DNA of 64,000 bases from Lineus longissimus (Eukaryota; Nemertea; Pilidiophora; Heteronemertea; Lineidae): assembly GCF_910592395.1 (NCBI RefSeq), contig NC_088321.1, positions 8,868,001 to 8,932,000 on the forward strand, read 5' to 3'. The number at the start of each line of letters is the position of its first letter. The stretch's first letter is position 1. Shown here piece after piece: positions 37,015 through 51,164 of this stretch. The notes beneath the pieces were generated by a model. It was given only the letters and a program-made list of their open reading frames with translations. It ran no database searches and was not told where the DNA came from. A program made the translations under genes and the position numbers.

Positions 37015-38836
37015 AGCGATATTACACTACTGGCGATGAAAGTTGGTCGGCGATGGCGGTCGTCGCGACCAATCACGCACATTTTGGTTATGCAGAGTCG
37101 AGATGATCAATTGGACAAACTGAGACCGCAATTTCGATATTCTGCAATGATAAGTTGTCATTAGATAGTGATATTACACTACTGGCGATGAAAGTCGGTC
37201 GGCGATGGCGCTCGTCGCGACCAATCACGCTCATTTTGGTTATGCAGAGTCGAGATGCTCAATTGGACAAACTGAGACCGCAATTTTGAGATTCTGCGAT
37301 GATCAGTTGTCATTCGATAGCGATATTTCACTACTGGCGATGAAAGTCGGTCGGCGATGGCGCTCGTCACGACCAATCACGCTCACTTTGGTTATGCAGA
37401 GTCGAGATGACCTATGGTCAAACTGAGACTGCAATTTTGAGATTCTGCGATGATAAGTTGTCATTCGATAGCGATATTACACTACTGGCGATGAAAGTTG
37501 GTCGGCGATGGCACTCGTCGCGACCAATCACGCACATTTTGGTTATGCAGAGTCGAGATGATCAATTAGACAAACTGAGACCGCAATTTTAAGATTCTGC
37601 GATGATCAGTTGTCATTAGATCAGCGATATTACACTACTGGCGATGAAAGTCAGTCGGCGATGGCGCTCGTCGCGACCAATCACGCTCAATTTGGTTATG
37701 CAGAGTCGAGATGCTCAATTGGACAAACTGAGACCGAAATTTTGAGATTCTGCGATGATTAGTTGACATTAGACTAGCGATATTACACTACTGGCGATGA
37801 AAGTCGGTCAGCGATGGCGCTCATCGCGTCCAATCACGCTCAATTTAGTTATACAGAGTCGAGATGACCGATTGGACAAATTGAGACCACAATTTCGATA
37901 TTCTGCGATGATAAATTGTCTTTCGATAGCGATATTACACTGATGGCGATGAAAGTCAATCGGCGATGGTGCTCGTCGAGACCAATCACGCTCACTTTGG
38001 TTATACAGAGTCGAGATGACCTATGGTCAAACTGAGACTGCAATTTTGAGATTCAGCGATGATAAGTTGTCATTCGATAGCGATATTACACTACTGGCGA
38101 TGAAAGTTGGTCGGCGATGGCGGTCGTCGCGACCAATCACGCACATTTTGGTTATGCAGAGTCGAGATGATCAATTGGACAAACTGAGACTGCAATTTTG
38201 AGATTCTGCGATGATAAGTTGTCATTAGATAGTGATATTACACTACTGGCGATGAAAGTCGGTCGGCGATGGCGCTCGTCGCGACCAATCATGCTCATTT
38301 TGGTTATGCAGAGTCGAGATGCTCAATTGGACAAACTGAGACCGCAATTTTGAGATTCTGCGATGATCAGTTGTCATTCGATAGTGATATTACACTGATG
38401 GCGATGAAAGTCAATCAGCGATGGTGCTCGTCGCGACCAATCACGCTCACTTTGGTTATGCAGAGTCGAGATGACCTATGGTCAAACTGAAACTGTAATT
38501 TTGAGATTCAGCGATGATAAGTTGTCATTCGATAGCGATATTACACTACTGGCGATGAAAGTTGGTCGGCGATGGTGGTCGTCGCGACCAATCACGCACA
38601 TTTTGGTTATGCAGAATCGAGATGATCAATTGGACAAACTGAGACCACAATTTCGATATTCTGCAATGATAAGTTGTCATTAGATAGTGATATTACACTA
38701 CTGGCGATGAAAGTCGGTCGGCGATGGTGCTCGTCGCGACCAATCACGCTCACTTTGGTTATACAGAGTCGAGATGACCTATGGTCAAACTGAGACTGCA
38801 ATTTTGAGATTCAGCGATGATAAGTTGTCATTCGAT
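37015..38836 (+). repeat. 12-mer HOR A-C2-E2-A2-C-D-E-A-C2-E-A-(C2/E) (1822 bp)
   Basis: Starts are 37015, 37167, 37319, 37470, 37623, 37776, 37928, 38079, 38231, 38383, 38534 and 38686. Marks are gatatttcactactgg near 37322, caattagac near 37564, tagatcagcg near 37618, cgtcgagacc near 37975, and gcagaatcg near 38612. The block recurs at 56033-57854 with the same length (offset 19018), and parts recur near 59.4-61.7 kb. Confidence 0.91.
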
Positions 38837-40966
38837 AGCGATATTACACTACTGGCGATGAAAGTTGGTCGGCGATGGCGGTCGTCCCGACCAATCATGC
38901 ACATTTTGGTTATGCAGAGTCGAGATGATCAATTGGACAAACTGAGACTGCAATTTTGAGATTCTGCGATGATCAGTTGTCATTAGACTAGCAGTATTAC
39001 GCTACTGGCGATGAAAGTTGGTCGGTGTTGGCGCTCGTCGCGACCGATCACGCTCACTTTGGTTATGCAGAGTCGAGATGCTCAATTGGACAAACTGAGA
39101 CCGCAATTTTGAGATTCTGCGATGATCAGTTGTCATTAGACTAGCAATATTACGCAACTGGCGATGAAAGTTGGTCGGTGTTGGCGCTCGTCGCGACCGA
39201 TCACGCTCACTTTGGTTATACAGAGTTGAGATGAACGATTGGACAAACTGAGACCACAATTTCGATATTCTGCGATGATAAGTTGTCATTCGATAGCGAT
39301 ATTACACTACTGGCGATGAAAGTCGGTCGGCGATGGCGCTCGTCACGACCAATCACGCTCACTTTGGTTATGCAGAGTCGAGATGACCTATGGTCAAACT
39401 GAGACTGCAATTTTGAGATTCTGCGATGATAAGTTGTCATTCGATAGCGATATTACACTACTGGCGATGAAAGTTGGTCGGCGATGGCACTCGTCGCGAC
39501 CAATCACGCACATTTTGGTTATGCAGAGTCGAGATGATCAATTGGACAAACTGAGACCGCAATTTTAAGATTCTGCGATGATCAGTTGTCATTAGACTAG
39601 CAATATTACGCTACTGGCGATGAAAGTTGGTCGGTGATGGCGCTCGTCGCGACCGATCACGCTCACTTTGGTTATACAGAGTTGAGATGAACGATTGGAC
39701 AAACTGAGACCGCAATTTCGATATTCTGTGATGATAAGTTGTCATTCGATAGTGATATTAAACTACTGGCGATGAAAGTCGGTCGGCGATGGCGCTCGTC
39801 GCGACCAATCACGCACATTTTGGTTATGCAGAGTCGAGATGATCAATTGGACAAACTGAGACTGCAATTTTGAGATTCTGCGATGATCAGTTGTCATTAG
39901 ACTAGCAATATTACGCTACTGGCGATGAAAGTCGGTCGGCGATGGCACTCGTCGCGACCGATCACGCTCACTTTGGCTATACAGAGTTGAGATGAACGAT
40001 TGGACAAACTGAGACCGCAATTTTGATATTCTGCGATGATAAGTTGTCATTCGATAGCGATATTACACTACTGGCGATGAAAGTCGGTCGGCGATGGCGC
40101 TCGTCACGACCAATCACGCTCACTTTGGTTATGCAGAGTCGAAATGACCTATGGTCAAACTGAGACTGCAATTTTGAGATTCTGCGATGATAAGTTGTCA
40201 TTCGATAGCGATATTACACTACTGGCGATGAAAGTTGGTCGGCGATGGCACTCGTCGCGACCAATCACGCACATTTTGGTTATGCAGAGTCGAGATGATC
40301 AATTGGACAAACTGAGACTGCAATTTTGAGATTCTGCGATGATCAGTTGTCATTAGACTAGCAATATTACGCTACTGGCGATGAAAGTCGGTCGGCGATG
40401 GCGCTCGTCGCGACCGATCACGCTCACTTTGGTTATACAGAGTTGAGATGACCGATTGGACAAACTGAGACCGCAATTTCGAGATTCTGCGATGATAAGT
40501 TGTCATTCGATAGCGATATTACACTACTGGCGATGAAAGTCGTTCGGCGATGGCGCTTGTCGCGTTCAATCATGCTCATTTTGGTTATACAGAGTTGAGA
40601 TGACCGATTGGACAAATTGAGACAACAATTTCGATATTCTGCGATGATAAGTTGTCATTCCATAGCAATATTACACTGCTGGCGATGAAAGTCGGTCGGC
40701 GATGGCGCTCGTCGCGTTCAATCACGCTCATTTTGGTTATACAGAGTCGAGATGATCAATTGAACAAATTGAGACAACAATTTCGATATTCTGCGATGAT
40801 AAGTTGTCATTCGATAGTGATATTACACTGATGGCGATGAAAGTCAATCGGCGATGGTGCTCGTCGCGACCAATCACGCTCACTTTGGTTATGCAGAGTC
40901 GCTATGACCTATGGTCAAACTGAGACTGCAATTTTGAGATTCTGCGATGATAAGTTGTCATTCGAT
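38837..40966 (+). repeat. 14-mer HOR A-BC-B3-E2-A2-B2-C3-G-E2-A2-G-F-H-E (2130 bp)
   Basis: This is the P2 to Q2 transition; its A (38837) still carries the P-type gtcgtcccgacc. The later part parallels the 18-mer family: G with ggctatacag near 39975, E2 with gaaatgacctatgg near 40141. F carries agtcgttcggcg near 40540 and H follows ttccatagc near 40658; both marks are inherited by the next duplication. Confidence 0.88.
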
Positions 40967-43249
40967 AGCGATATTACACTACTGGCGATGAAAGTTGGTC
41001 GGCGATGGCGGTCGCCGCGACCAATCACGCACATTTTGGTAATGCAGAGTCGAGATGATCAATTGGACAAACTGAGACTGCAATTTTGAGATTCTGCGAT
41101 GATCAGTTGTCATTAGACTAGCAGTATTACGCTACTGGCGATGAAAGTTGGTCGGTGTTGGCGCTCGTCGCGACCGATCACGCTCACTTTGGTTATACAG
41201 AGTTGAGATGAACGATTGGACAAACTGAGACCGCAATTTCGATATTCTGCAATGATAAGTTGTCATTCGATAGTGATATTACACTGATGGCGATGAAAGT
41301 CAATCGGCGATGGTGCTCGTCGCGACCAATCTTGCTCACTTTTGTTATGCAGAGTCGCTATGACCTATGGTCAAACTGAGACTGCAATTTTGAGATTCTG
41401 CGATGATAAGTTGTCATTCGATAGTGATATTACACTACTGGCGATGAAAGTTGGTCGGCGATGGCGGTCGCCGCGACCAATCATGCACATTTTGGTTATG
41501 CAGAGTCGAGATGATCAATTGGACAAACTGAGACTGCAATTTTGAGATTCTGCGATGATCAGTTGTCATTAAACTAGCAGTATTACGCTACTGGCGATGA
41601 AAGTTGGTCGGTGTTGGCGCTCGTCGAGACCGATCACGCTCACTTTGGTTATGCAGAGTCGAGATGCTCAATTGGACAAACTGAGACCGCAATTTTGAGA
41701 TTCTGCGATGATCAGTTGTCATTAGACTAGCAATATTACGCAACTGGCGATGAAAGTTGGTCGGTGTTGGCGCTCGTCGCGACCGATCACGCTCACTTTG
41801 GTTATACAGAGTTGAGATGAACGATTGGACAAACTGAGACCGCAATTTCGATATTCTGCGATGATAAGTTGTCATTCGATAGCGATATTACACTACTGGC
41901 GATGAAAGTTGGTCGGCGATGGCGGTCGCCGCGACCAATCATGCACATTTTGGTTATGCAGAGTCGAGATGATCAATTGGACAAACTGAGACTGCAATTT
42001 TGAGATTCTGCGATGATCAGTTGTCATTAGACTAGCAGTATTACGCTACTGGCGATGAAAGTTGGTCGGTGTTGGCGCTCGTCGCGACCGATCACGCTCA
42101 CTTTGGTTATACAGAGTTGAGATGAACGATTGGACAAACTGAGACCGCAATTTCGATATTCTGCAATGATAAGTTGTCATTCGATAGTGATATTACACTG
42201 ATGGCGATGAAAGTCAATCGGCGATGGTGCTCGTCGCGACCAATCTTGCTCACTTTTGTTATGCAGAGTCGCTATGACCTATGGTCAAACTGAGACTGCA
42301 ATTTTGAGATTCTGCGATGATAAGTTGTCATTCGATAGTGATATTACACTACTGGCGATGAAAGTTGGTCGGCGATGGCGGTCGCCGCGACCAATCATGC
42401 ACATTTTGGTTATGCAGAGTCGAGATGATCAATTGGACAAACTGAGACTGCAATTTTGAGATTCTGCGATGATCAGTTGTCATTAAACTAGCAGTATTAC
42501 GCTACTGGCGATGAAAGTTGGTCGGTGTTGGCGCTCGTCGCGACCGATCACGCTCACTTTGGTTATGCAGAGTCGAGATGCTCAATTGGACAAACTGAGA
42601 CCGCAATTTTGAGATTCTGCGATGATCAGTTGTCATTAGACTAGCAATATTACGCAACTGGCGATGAAAGTTGGTCGGTGTTGGCGCTCGTCGCGACCGA
42701 TCACGCTCACTTTGGTTATACAGAGTTGAGATGAACGATTGGACAAACTGAGACCGCAATTTCGATATTCTGCGATGATAAGTTGTCATTCGATAGCGAT
42801 ATTACACTACTGGCGATGAAAGTCGTTCGGCGATGGCGCTTGTCGCGTTCAATCATGCTCATTTTGGTTATACAGAGTTGAGATGACCGATTGGACAAAT
42901 TGAGACAACAATTTCGATATTCTGCGATGATAAGTTGTCATTCCATAGCAATATTACACTGCTGGCGATGAAAGTCGGTCGGCGATGGCGCTCGTCGCGT
43001 TCAATCACGCTCATTTTGGTTATACAGAGTCGAGATGATCAATTGAACAAATTGAGACAACAATTTCGATATTCTGCGATGATAAGTTGTCATTCGATAG
43101 TGATATTACACTGATGGCGATGAAAGTCAATCGGCGATGGTGCTCGTCGCGACCAATCACGCTCACTTTGGTTATGCAGAGTCGCTATGACCTATGGTCA
43201 AACTGAGACTGCAATTTTGAGATTCTGCGATGATAAGTTGTCATTCGAT
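40967..43249 (+). repeat. Type-II 15-mer HOR (2283 bp), duplicated in tandem
   Basis: The order is A-B-E-A-BC-B3 repeated twice (914 bp each), then F-H-E. Marks cttttgttatgc (about 41340, 42253, 43623, 44536), cattaaactagc, ggtaatgcag (41039 and 43322), and cgtcgagaccg (41624 and 43907) recur at +2283, with some also at +914. Nearly identical copies indicate very recent duplication. Confidence 0.92.
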
Positions 43250-45077
43250 AGCGATATTACACTACTGGCGATGAAAGTTGGTCGGCGATGGCGGTCGCCG
43301 CGACCAATCACGCACATTTTGGTAATGCAGAGTCGAGATGATCAATTGGACAAACTGAGACTGCAATTTTGAGATTCTGCGATGATCAGTTGTCATTAGA
43401 CTAGCAGTATTACGCTACTGGCGATGAAAGTTGGTCGGTGTTGGCGCTCGTCGCGACCGATCACGCTCACTTTGGTTATACAGAGTTGAGATGAACGATT
43501 GGACAAACTGAGACCGCAATTTCGATATTCTGCAATGATAAGTTGTCATTCGATAGTGATATTACACTGATGGCGATGAAAGTCAATCGGCGATGGTGCT
43601 CGTCGCGACCAATCTTGCTCACTTTTGTTATGCAGAGTCGCTATGACCTATGGTCAAACTGAGACTGCAATTTTGAGATTCTGCGATGATAAGTTGTCAT
43701 TCGATAGTGATATTACACTACTGGCGATGAAAGTTGGTCGGCGATGGCGGTCGCCGCGACCAATCATGCACATTTTGGTTATGCAGAGTCGAGATGATCA
43801 ATTGGACAAACTGAGACTGCAATTTTGAGATTCTGCGATGATCAGTTGTCATTAAACTAGCAGTATTACGCTACTGGCGATGAAAGTTGGTCGGTGTTGG
43901 CGCTCGTCGAGACCGATCACGCTCACTTTGGTTATGCAGAGTCGAGATGCTCAATTGGACAAACTGAGACCGCAATTTTGAGATTCTGCGATGATCAGTT
44001 GTCATTAGACTAGCAATATTACGCAACTGGCGATGAAAGTTGGTCGGTGTTGGCGCTCGTCGCGACCGATCACGCTCACTTTGGTTATACAGAGTTGAGA
44101 TGAACGATTGGACAAACTGAGACCGCAATTTCGATATTCTGCGATGATAAGTTGTCATTCGATAGCGATATTACACTACTGGCGATGAAAGTTGGTCGGC
44201 GATGGCGGTCGCCGCGACCAATCATGCACATTTTGGTTATGCAGAGTCGAGATGATCAATTGGACAAACTGAGACTGCAATTTTGAGATTCTGCGATGAT
44301 CAGTTGTCATTAGACTAGCAGTATTACGCTACTGGCGATGAAAGTTGGTCGGTGTTGGCGCTCGTCGCGACCGATCACGCTCACTTTGGTTATACAGAGT
44401 TGAGATGAACGATTGGACAAACTGAGACCGCAATTTCGATATTCTGCAATGATAAGTTGTCATTCGATAGTGATATTACACTGATGGCGATGAAAGTCAA
44501 TCGGCGATGGTGCTCGTCGCGACCAATCTTGCTCACTTTTGTTATGCAGAGTCGCTATGACCTATGGTCAAACTGAGACTGCAATTTTGAGATTCTGCGA
44601 TGATAAGTTGTCATTCGATAGTGATATTACACTACTGGCGATGAAAGTTGGTCGGCGATGGCGGTCGCCGCGACCAATCATGCACATTTTGGTTATGCAG
44701 AGTCGAGATGATCAATTGGACAAACTGAGACTGCAATTTTGAGATTCTGCGATGATCAGTTGTCATTAAACTAGCAGTATTACGCTACTGGCGATGAAAG
44801 TTGGTCGGTGTTGGCGCTCGTCGCGACCGATCACGCTCACTTTGGTTATGCAGAGTCGAGATGCTCAATTGGACAAACTGAGACCGCAATTTTGAGATTC
44901 TGCGATGATCAGTTGTCATTAGACTAGCAATATTACGCAACTGGCGATGAAAGTTGGTCGGTGTTGGCGCTCGTCGCGACCGATCACGCTCACTTTGGTT
45001 ATACAGAGTTGAGATGAACGATTGGACAAACTGAGACCGCAATTTCGATATTCTGCGATGATAAGTTGTCATTCGAT
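43250..45077 (+). repeat. Two A-B-E-A-BC-B3 6-mers (2 x 914 bp)
   Basis: This is the second copy of the 40967-42794 section at offset 2283. It lacks the F-H-E ending and continues into E2 at 45078. The two 6-mers start at 43250 and 44164. Confidence 0.9.
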
Positions 45078-46749
45078 AGCGATATTACACTACTGGCGAT
45101 GAAAGTCGGTCGGCGATGGCGCTCGTCACGACCAATCACGCTCACTTTGGTTATGCAGAGTCGAGATGACCTATGGTCAAACTGAGACTGCAATTTTGAG
45201 ATTCTGCGATGATAAGTTGTCATTCGATAGCGATATTACACTACTGGCGATGAAAGTTGGTCGGCGATGGCACTCGTCGCGACCAATCACGCACATTTTG
45301 GTTATGCAGAGTCGAGATGATCAATTGGACAAACTGAGACCGCAATTTTAAGATTCTGCGATGATCAGTTGTCATTAGACTAGCAATATTACGCTACTGG
45401 CGATGAAAGTTGGTCGGTGATGGCGCTCGTCGCGACCGATCACGCTCACTTTGGTTATACAGAGTTGAGATGAACGATTGGACAAACTGAGACCGCAATT
45501 TCGATATTCTGCGATGATAAGTTGTCATTCGATAGCGATATTACACTACTGGCGATGAAAGTCGGTCGGCGATGGCGCTCGTCACGACCAATCACGCTCA
45601 CTTTGGTTATGCAGAGTCGAAATGACCTATGGTCAAACTGAGACTGCAATTTTGAGATTCTGCGATGATAAGTTGTCATTCGATAGCGATATTACACTAC
45701 TGGCGATGAAAGTTGGTCGGCGATGGCACTCGTCGCGACCAATCACGCACATTTTGGTTATGCAGAGTCGAGATGATCAATTGGACAAACTGAGACCGCA
45801 ATTTTAAGATTCTGCGATGATCAGTTGTCATTAGACTAGCAATATTACGCTACTGGCGATGAAAGTTGGTCGGTGATGGCGCTCGTCGCGACCGATCACG
45901 CTCACTTTGGTTATACAGAGTTAAGATGAACGATTGGACAAACTGAGACCGCAATTTCGATATTCTGTGATGATAAGTTGTCATTTGATAGTGATATTGC
46001 ACTACTGGCGATGAAAATCGGTCGGCGATGGCGCTCGTCGCGACCAATCACGCTCATTTTGGTTATGCAGAGTCGAGATGATCAATTGGACAAACTGAGA
46101 CTGCAATTTTGAGATTCTGCGATGATCAGTTGTCATTAGACTAGCAATATTACGCTACTGGCGATGAAAGTCGGTCGGCGATGGCGCTCGTCGCGACCGA
46201 TCACGCTCACTTTGGTTATACAGAGTTGAGATGACCGATTGGACAAACTGAGACCGCAATTTCGAGATTCTGCGATGATAAGTTGTCATTCGATAGCGAT
46301 ATTACACTACTGGCGATGAAAGTCGGTCGGCGATGGCGCTTGTCGCGTTCAATCATGCTCATTTTGGTTATACAGAGTTGAGATGACCGATTGGACAAAT
46401 TGAGACAACAATTTCGATATTCTGCGATGATAAGTTGTCATTCGATAGCAATATTACACTGCTGGCGATGAAAGTCGGTCGGCGATGGCGCTCGTCGCGT
46501 TCAATCACGCTCATTTTGGTTATACAGAGTCGAGATGATCAATTGAACAAATTGAGACAACAATTTCGATATTCTGCGATGATAAGTTGTCATTCGATAG
46601 TGATATCACACTGATGGCGATGAAAGTCAATCGGCGATGGTGCTCGTCGCGACCAATCACGCTCACTTTGGTTATGCAGAGTCGCTATGACCTATGGTCA
46701 AACTGAGACTGCAATTTTGAGATTCTGCGATGATAAGTTGTCATTCGAT
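45078..46749 (+). repeat. 11-mer E2-A2-B2-E2-A2-B2-C3-G-F-H-E (1672 bp)
   Basis: It contains a tandem E2-A2-B2 triplet (456 bp, 45078 and 45534). From about 45459 it matches 16100 onward at offset 29359. Private changes are gatgaaaatcgg near 46012 and gatatcacactg near 46602. Confidence 0.88.
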
Positions 46750-49641
46750 AGCGATATTACACTACTGGCGATGAAAGTTGGTCGGCGATGGCGGTCGCCG
46801 CGACCAATCATGCACATTTTGGTTATGCAGAGTCGAGATGATCAATTGGACAAACTGAGACTGCAATTTTGAGATTCTGCGATGATCAGTTGTCATTAAA
46901 CTAGCAGTATTACGCTACTGGCGATGAAAGTTGGTCGGTGTTGGCGCTCGTCGCGACCGATCACGCTCACTTTGGTTATGCAGAGTCGAGATGCTCAATT
47001 GGACAAACTGAGACCGCAATTTTGAGATTCTGCGATGATCAGTTGTCATTAGACTAGCAATATTACGCAACTGGCGATGAAAGTTGGTCGGTGTTGGCGC
47101 TCGTCGCGACCGATCACGCTCACTTTGGTTATACAGAGTTGAGATGAACGATTGGACAAACTGAGACCGCAATTTCGATATTCTGCGATGATAAGTTGTC
47201 ATTCGATAGCGATATTACACTACTGGCGATGAAAGTTGGTCGGCGATGGCACTCGTCGCGACCAATCACGCACATTTTGGTTATGCAGAGTCGAGATGAT
47301 CAATTGGACAAACTGAGACCGCAATTTTAAGATTCTGCGATGATCAGTTGTCATTAGACTAGCAATATTACGCTACTGGCGATGAAAGTTGGTCGGTGAT
47401 GGCGCTCGTCGCGACCGATCACGCTCACTTTGGTTATACAGAGTTGAGATGAACGATTGGACAAACTGAGACCGCAATTTCGATATTCTGTGATGATAAG
47501 TTGTCATTCGATAGTGATATTAAACTACTGGCGATGAAAGTCGGTCGGCGATGGCGCTCGTCGCGACCAATCACGCACATTTTGGTTATGCAGAGTCGAG
47601 ATGATCAATTGGACAAACTGAGACTGCAATTTTGAGATTCTGCGATGATCAGTTGTCATTAGACTAGCAATATTACGCTACTGGCGATGAAAGTCGGTCG
47701 GCGATGGCACTCGTCGCGACCGATCACGCTCACTTTGGTTATACAGAGTTGAGATGAACGATTGGACAAACTGAGACCGCAATTTCGATATTCTGCGATG
47801 ATAAGTTGTCATTCGATAGCGATATTACACTACTGGCGATGAAAGTCGGTCGGCGATGGCGCTCGTCACGACCAATCACGCTCACTTTGGTTATGCAGAG
47901 TCGAAATGACCTATGGTCAAACTGAGACTGCAATTTTGAGATTCTGCGATGATAAGTTGTCATTCGATAGCGATATTACACTACTGGCGATGAAAGTTGG
48001 TCGGCGATGGCACTCGTCGCGACCAATCACGCACATTTTGGTTATGCAGAGTCGAGATGATCAATTGGACAAACTGAGACCGCAATTTTAAGATTCTGCG
48101 ATGATCAGTTGTCATTAGACTAGCAATATTACGCTACTGGCGATGAAAGTTGGTCGGTGATGGCGCTCGTCGCGACCGATCACGCTCACTTTGGTTATAC
48201 AGAGTTAAGATGAACGATTGGACAAACTGAGACCGCAATTTCGATATTCTGTGATGATAAGTTGTCATTCGATAGTGATATTGCACTACTGGCGATGAAA
48301 GTCGATCGGCGATGGCGCTCGTCGCGACAAATCACGCTCATTTTGGTTATGCAGAGTCGAGATGATCAATTGGACAAACTGAGACTGCAATTTTGAGATT
48401 CTGCGATGATCAGTTGTCATTAGACTAGCAATATTACGCTACTGGCGATGAAAGTCGGTCGGCGATGGCGCTCGTCGCGACCGATCACGCTCACTTTGGT
48501 TATACAGAGTTGAGATGACCGATTGGACAAACTGAGACCGCAATTTCGAGATTCTGCGATGATAAGTTGTCATTCGATATCGATATTACACTACTGGCGA
48601 TGAAAGTCGGTCGGCGATGGCGCTTGTCGCGTTCAATCATGCTCATTTTGGTTATACAGAGTTGAGATGACCGATTGGACAAATTGAGACAACAATTTCG
48701 AGATTCTGCGATGATAAGTTGTCATTCGATAGCGATATTACACTACTGGCGATGAAAGTCGGTCGGCGATGGCGCTTGTCGCGTTCAATCATGCTCATTT
48801 TGGTTATACAGAGTTGAGATGACCGATTGGACAAATTGAGACAACAATTTCGATATTCTGCGATGATAAGTTGTCATTCGATAGCAATATTACACTGCTG
48901 GCGATGAAAGTCGGTCGGCGATGGCGCTCGTCGCGTTCAATCTCGCTCATTTTGGTTATACAGAGTCGAGATGATCAATTGAACAAATTGAGACAACAAT
49001 TTCGATATTCTGCGATGATAAGTTGTCATTCGATAGTGATATTACACTGATGGCGATGAAAGTCAATCGGCGATGGTGCTCGTCGCGACCAATCACGCTC
49101 ACTTTGGTTATGCAGAGTCGCTATGACCTATGGTCAAACTGAGACTGCAATTTTGAGATTCTGCGATGATAAGTTGTCATTCGATAGCGATATTACACTA
49201 CTGGCGATGAAAGTTGGTCGGCGATGGCGGTCGCCGCGACCAATCATGCACATTTTGGTTATGCAGAGTCGAGATGATCAATTGGACAAACTGAGACTGC
49301 AATTTTGAGATTCTGCGATGATCAGTTGTCATTAGACTAGCAGTATTACGCTACTGGCGATGAAAGTTGGTCGGTGTTGGCGCTCGTCGCGACCGATCAC
49401 GCTCACTTTGGTTATACTGAGTTGAGATGAACGATTGGACAAACTGAGACCGCAATTTCGATATTCTGCAATGATAAGTTGTCATTCGATAGTGATATTA
49501 CACTGATGGCGATGAAAGTCAATCGGCGATGGTGCTCGTCGCGACCAATCTTGCTCACTTTGGTTATGCAGAGTCGCTATGACCTATGGTCAAACTGAGA
49601 CTGCAATTTTGAGATTCTGCGATGATAAGTTGTCATTCGAT
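46750..49641 (+). repeat. 19-mer HOR (2892 bp), 18-mer with duplicated F
   Basis: It has the same order as 17847-20583 but with two F monomers (48579 and 48731). The 2892-bp length equals 2737 plus 152 plus the 3 bases lost in the other copy. It carries cattaaactagc near 46892 in common with the type-II 15-mer. The first F starts atcgatatta, a private change from agcgatatta. Confidence 0.9.
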
Positions 49642-49794
49642 AGCGATATTACACTACTGGCGATGAAAGTTGGTCGGCGATGGCGGTCGCCGCGACCAAT
49701 CATGCACATTTTGGTTATGCAGAGTCGAAATGATCAATTGGACAAACTGAGACTGCATTTTTGAGATTCTGCGATGATCAGTTGTCATTAGACT

Positions 49795-49947
49795 AGCAGT
49801 ATTACGCTACTGGCGATGAAAGTTGGTCGGTGTTGGCGCTTGTCGCGACCGATCACGCTCACTTTGGTTATGCAGAGTCGAGATGCTCAATTGGACAAAC
49901 TGAGACCGCAATTTTGAGATTCTGCGATGATCAGTTGTCATTAGACT
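49795..49947 (+). repeat. Exemplar monomer class BC (153 bp)
   Basis: The front half matches B (agcagtattacgctactgg, ggtcggtgttgg, gaccgatcacgctcac). The back half matches C2 (ttatgcagagtcgagatgct then caattgg, ending gatcagttgtcattagact). It looks like an old intra-monomer recombinant that was then amplified as a stable class. It is followed by B3. Confidence 0.9.
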
Positions 49948-50099
49948 AGCAATATTACGCAACTGGCGATGAAAGTTGGTCGGTGTTGGCGCTCGTCGCG
50001 ACCGATCACGCTCACTTTGGTTATACAGAGTTGAGATGAACGATTGGACAAACTGAGACCGCAATTTCGATATTCTGCGATGATAAGTTATCATTCAAT
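49948..50099 (+). repeat. Exemplar monomer class B3 (152 bp)
   Basis: B3 is B-like but has agcaatattacgcaactgg (gcaactgg is diagnostic) and ends tctgcgatgataag. It nearly always follows BC. In the Q-domain 15-mer its end reads gttatcattcaat. Confidence 0.9.
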
Positions 50100-50250
50100 A
50101 GCGATATTACACTACTGGCGATGAAAGTCGGTCGGCGATGGCGCTCGTCACGACCAATCACGCTCACTTTGGTTATGCAGAGTCGAGATGACCTATGGTC
50201 AAACTGAGACTGCAATTTTGAGATTCTGCGATGATAAGTTGTCATTCGAT
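50100..50250 (+). repeat. Exemplar monomer class E2 (151 bp)
   Basis: E2 shares the short gacctatggtc segment with E. It differs by carrying agtcggtcggcgatgg and gctcgtcacgaccaatc, and it lacks the cactgatgg and aagtcaatcgg marks. E2 usually precedes A2 (ggcactcgtcgcg). Confidence 0.92.
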
Positions 50251-50403
50251 AGCGATATTACACTACTGGCGATGAAAGTTGGTCGGCGATGGCACTCGTC
50301 GCGACCAATCACGCACATTTTGGTTATGCAGAGTCGAGATGATCAATTGGACAAACTGAGACCGCAATTTTAAGATTCTGCGATGATCAGTTGTCATTAG
50401 ACT

Positions 50404-50860
50404 AGCAATATTACGTTACTGGCGATGAAAGTTGGTCGGTGATGGCGCTCGTCGCGACCGATCACGCTCACTTTGGTTATACAGAGTTGAGATGAACGAT
50501 TGGACAAACTGAGACCGCAATTTCGATATTCTGTGATGATAAGTTGTCATTCGATAGTGATATTACACTACTGGCGATGAAAGTCGGTCGGCGATGGCGC
50601 TCGTCGCGACCAATCACACACATTTTGGTTATGCAGAGTCGAGATGATCAATTGGACAAACTGAGACTGCAATTTTGAGATTCTGCGATGATCAGTTGTC
50701 ATTAGACTTGCAATATTACGCTACTGGCGATGAAAGTCGGTCGGCGATGGCGCTCGTCGCGACTGATCACGCTCACTTTGGTTATACAGAGTTGAGATGA
50801 CCGATTGGACAAACTGAGACCGCAATTTCGAGATTCTGCGATGATAAGTTGTCATTCGAT
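50404..50860 (+). repeat. Exemplar monomers B2, C3 and G (152+153+152 bp)
   Basis: B2 (50404-50555) has ggtcggtgatgg and gatattctgtgatgataag. C3 (50556-50708) starts agtgatatta and carries cacacattttgg and gatgatcaattgg. G (50709-50860) starts tgcaatatta here, a private change from agcaatatta. It carries gcgactgatcacg and gagttgagatgaccgattgg, making it intermediate between B and F. This B2-C3-G run leads into F monomers throughout the Q domains. Confidence 0.9.
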
Positions 50861-51164
50861 AGCGATATTACACTACTGGCGATGAAAGTCGGTCGGCGAT
50901 GGCGCTTGTCGCGTTCAATCATGCTCATTTTGGTTATACAGAGTTGAGATGACCGATTGGACAAACTGAGACCGCAATTTCGAGATTCTGCGATGATAAG
51001 TTGTCATTCGATAGCGATATTAAACTACTGGCGATGAAAGTCGGTCGGCGATGGCGCTCGTCGCGTTCAATCACGCTCATTTTGGTTATACAGAGTCGAG
51101 ATGACCGATTGGACAAATTGAGACAACAATTTCGATATTCTGCGATGATAAGTTGTCATTCGAT

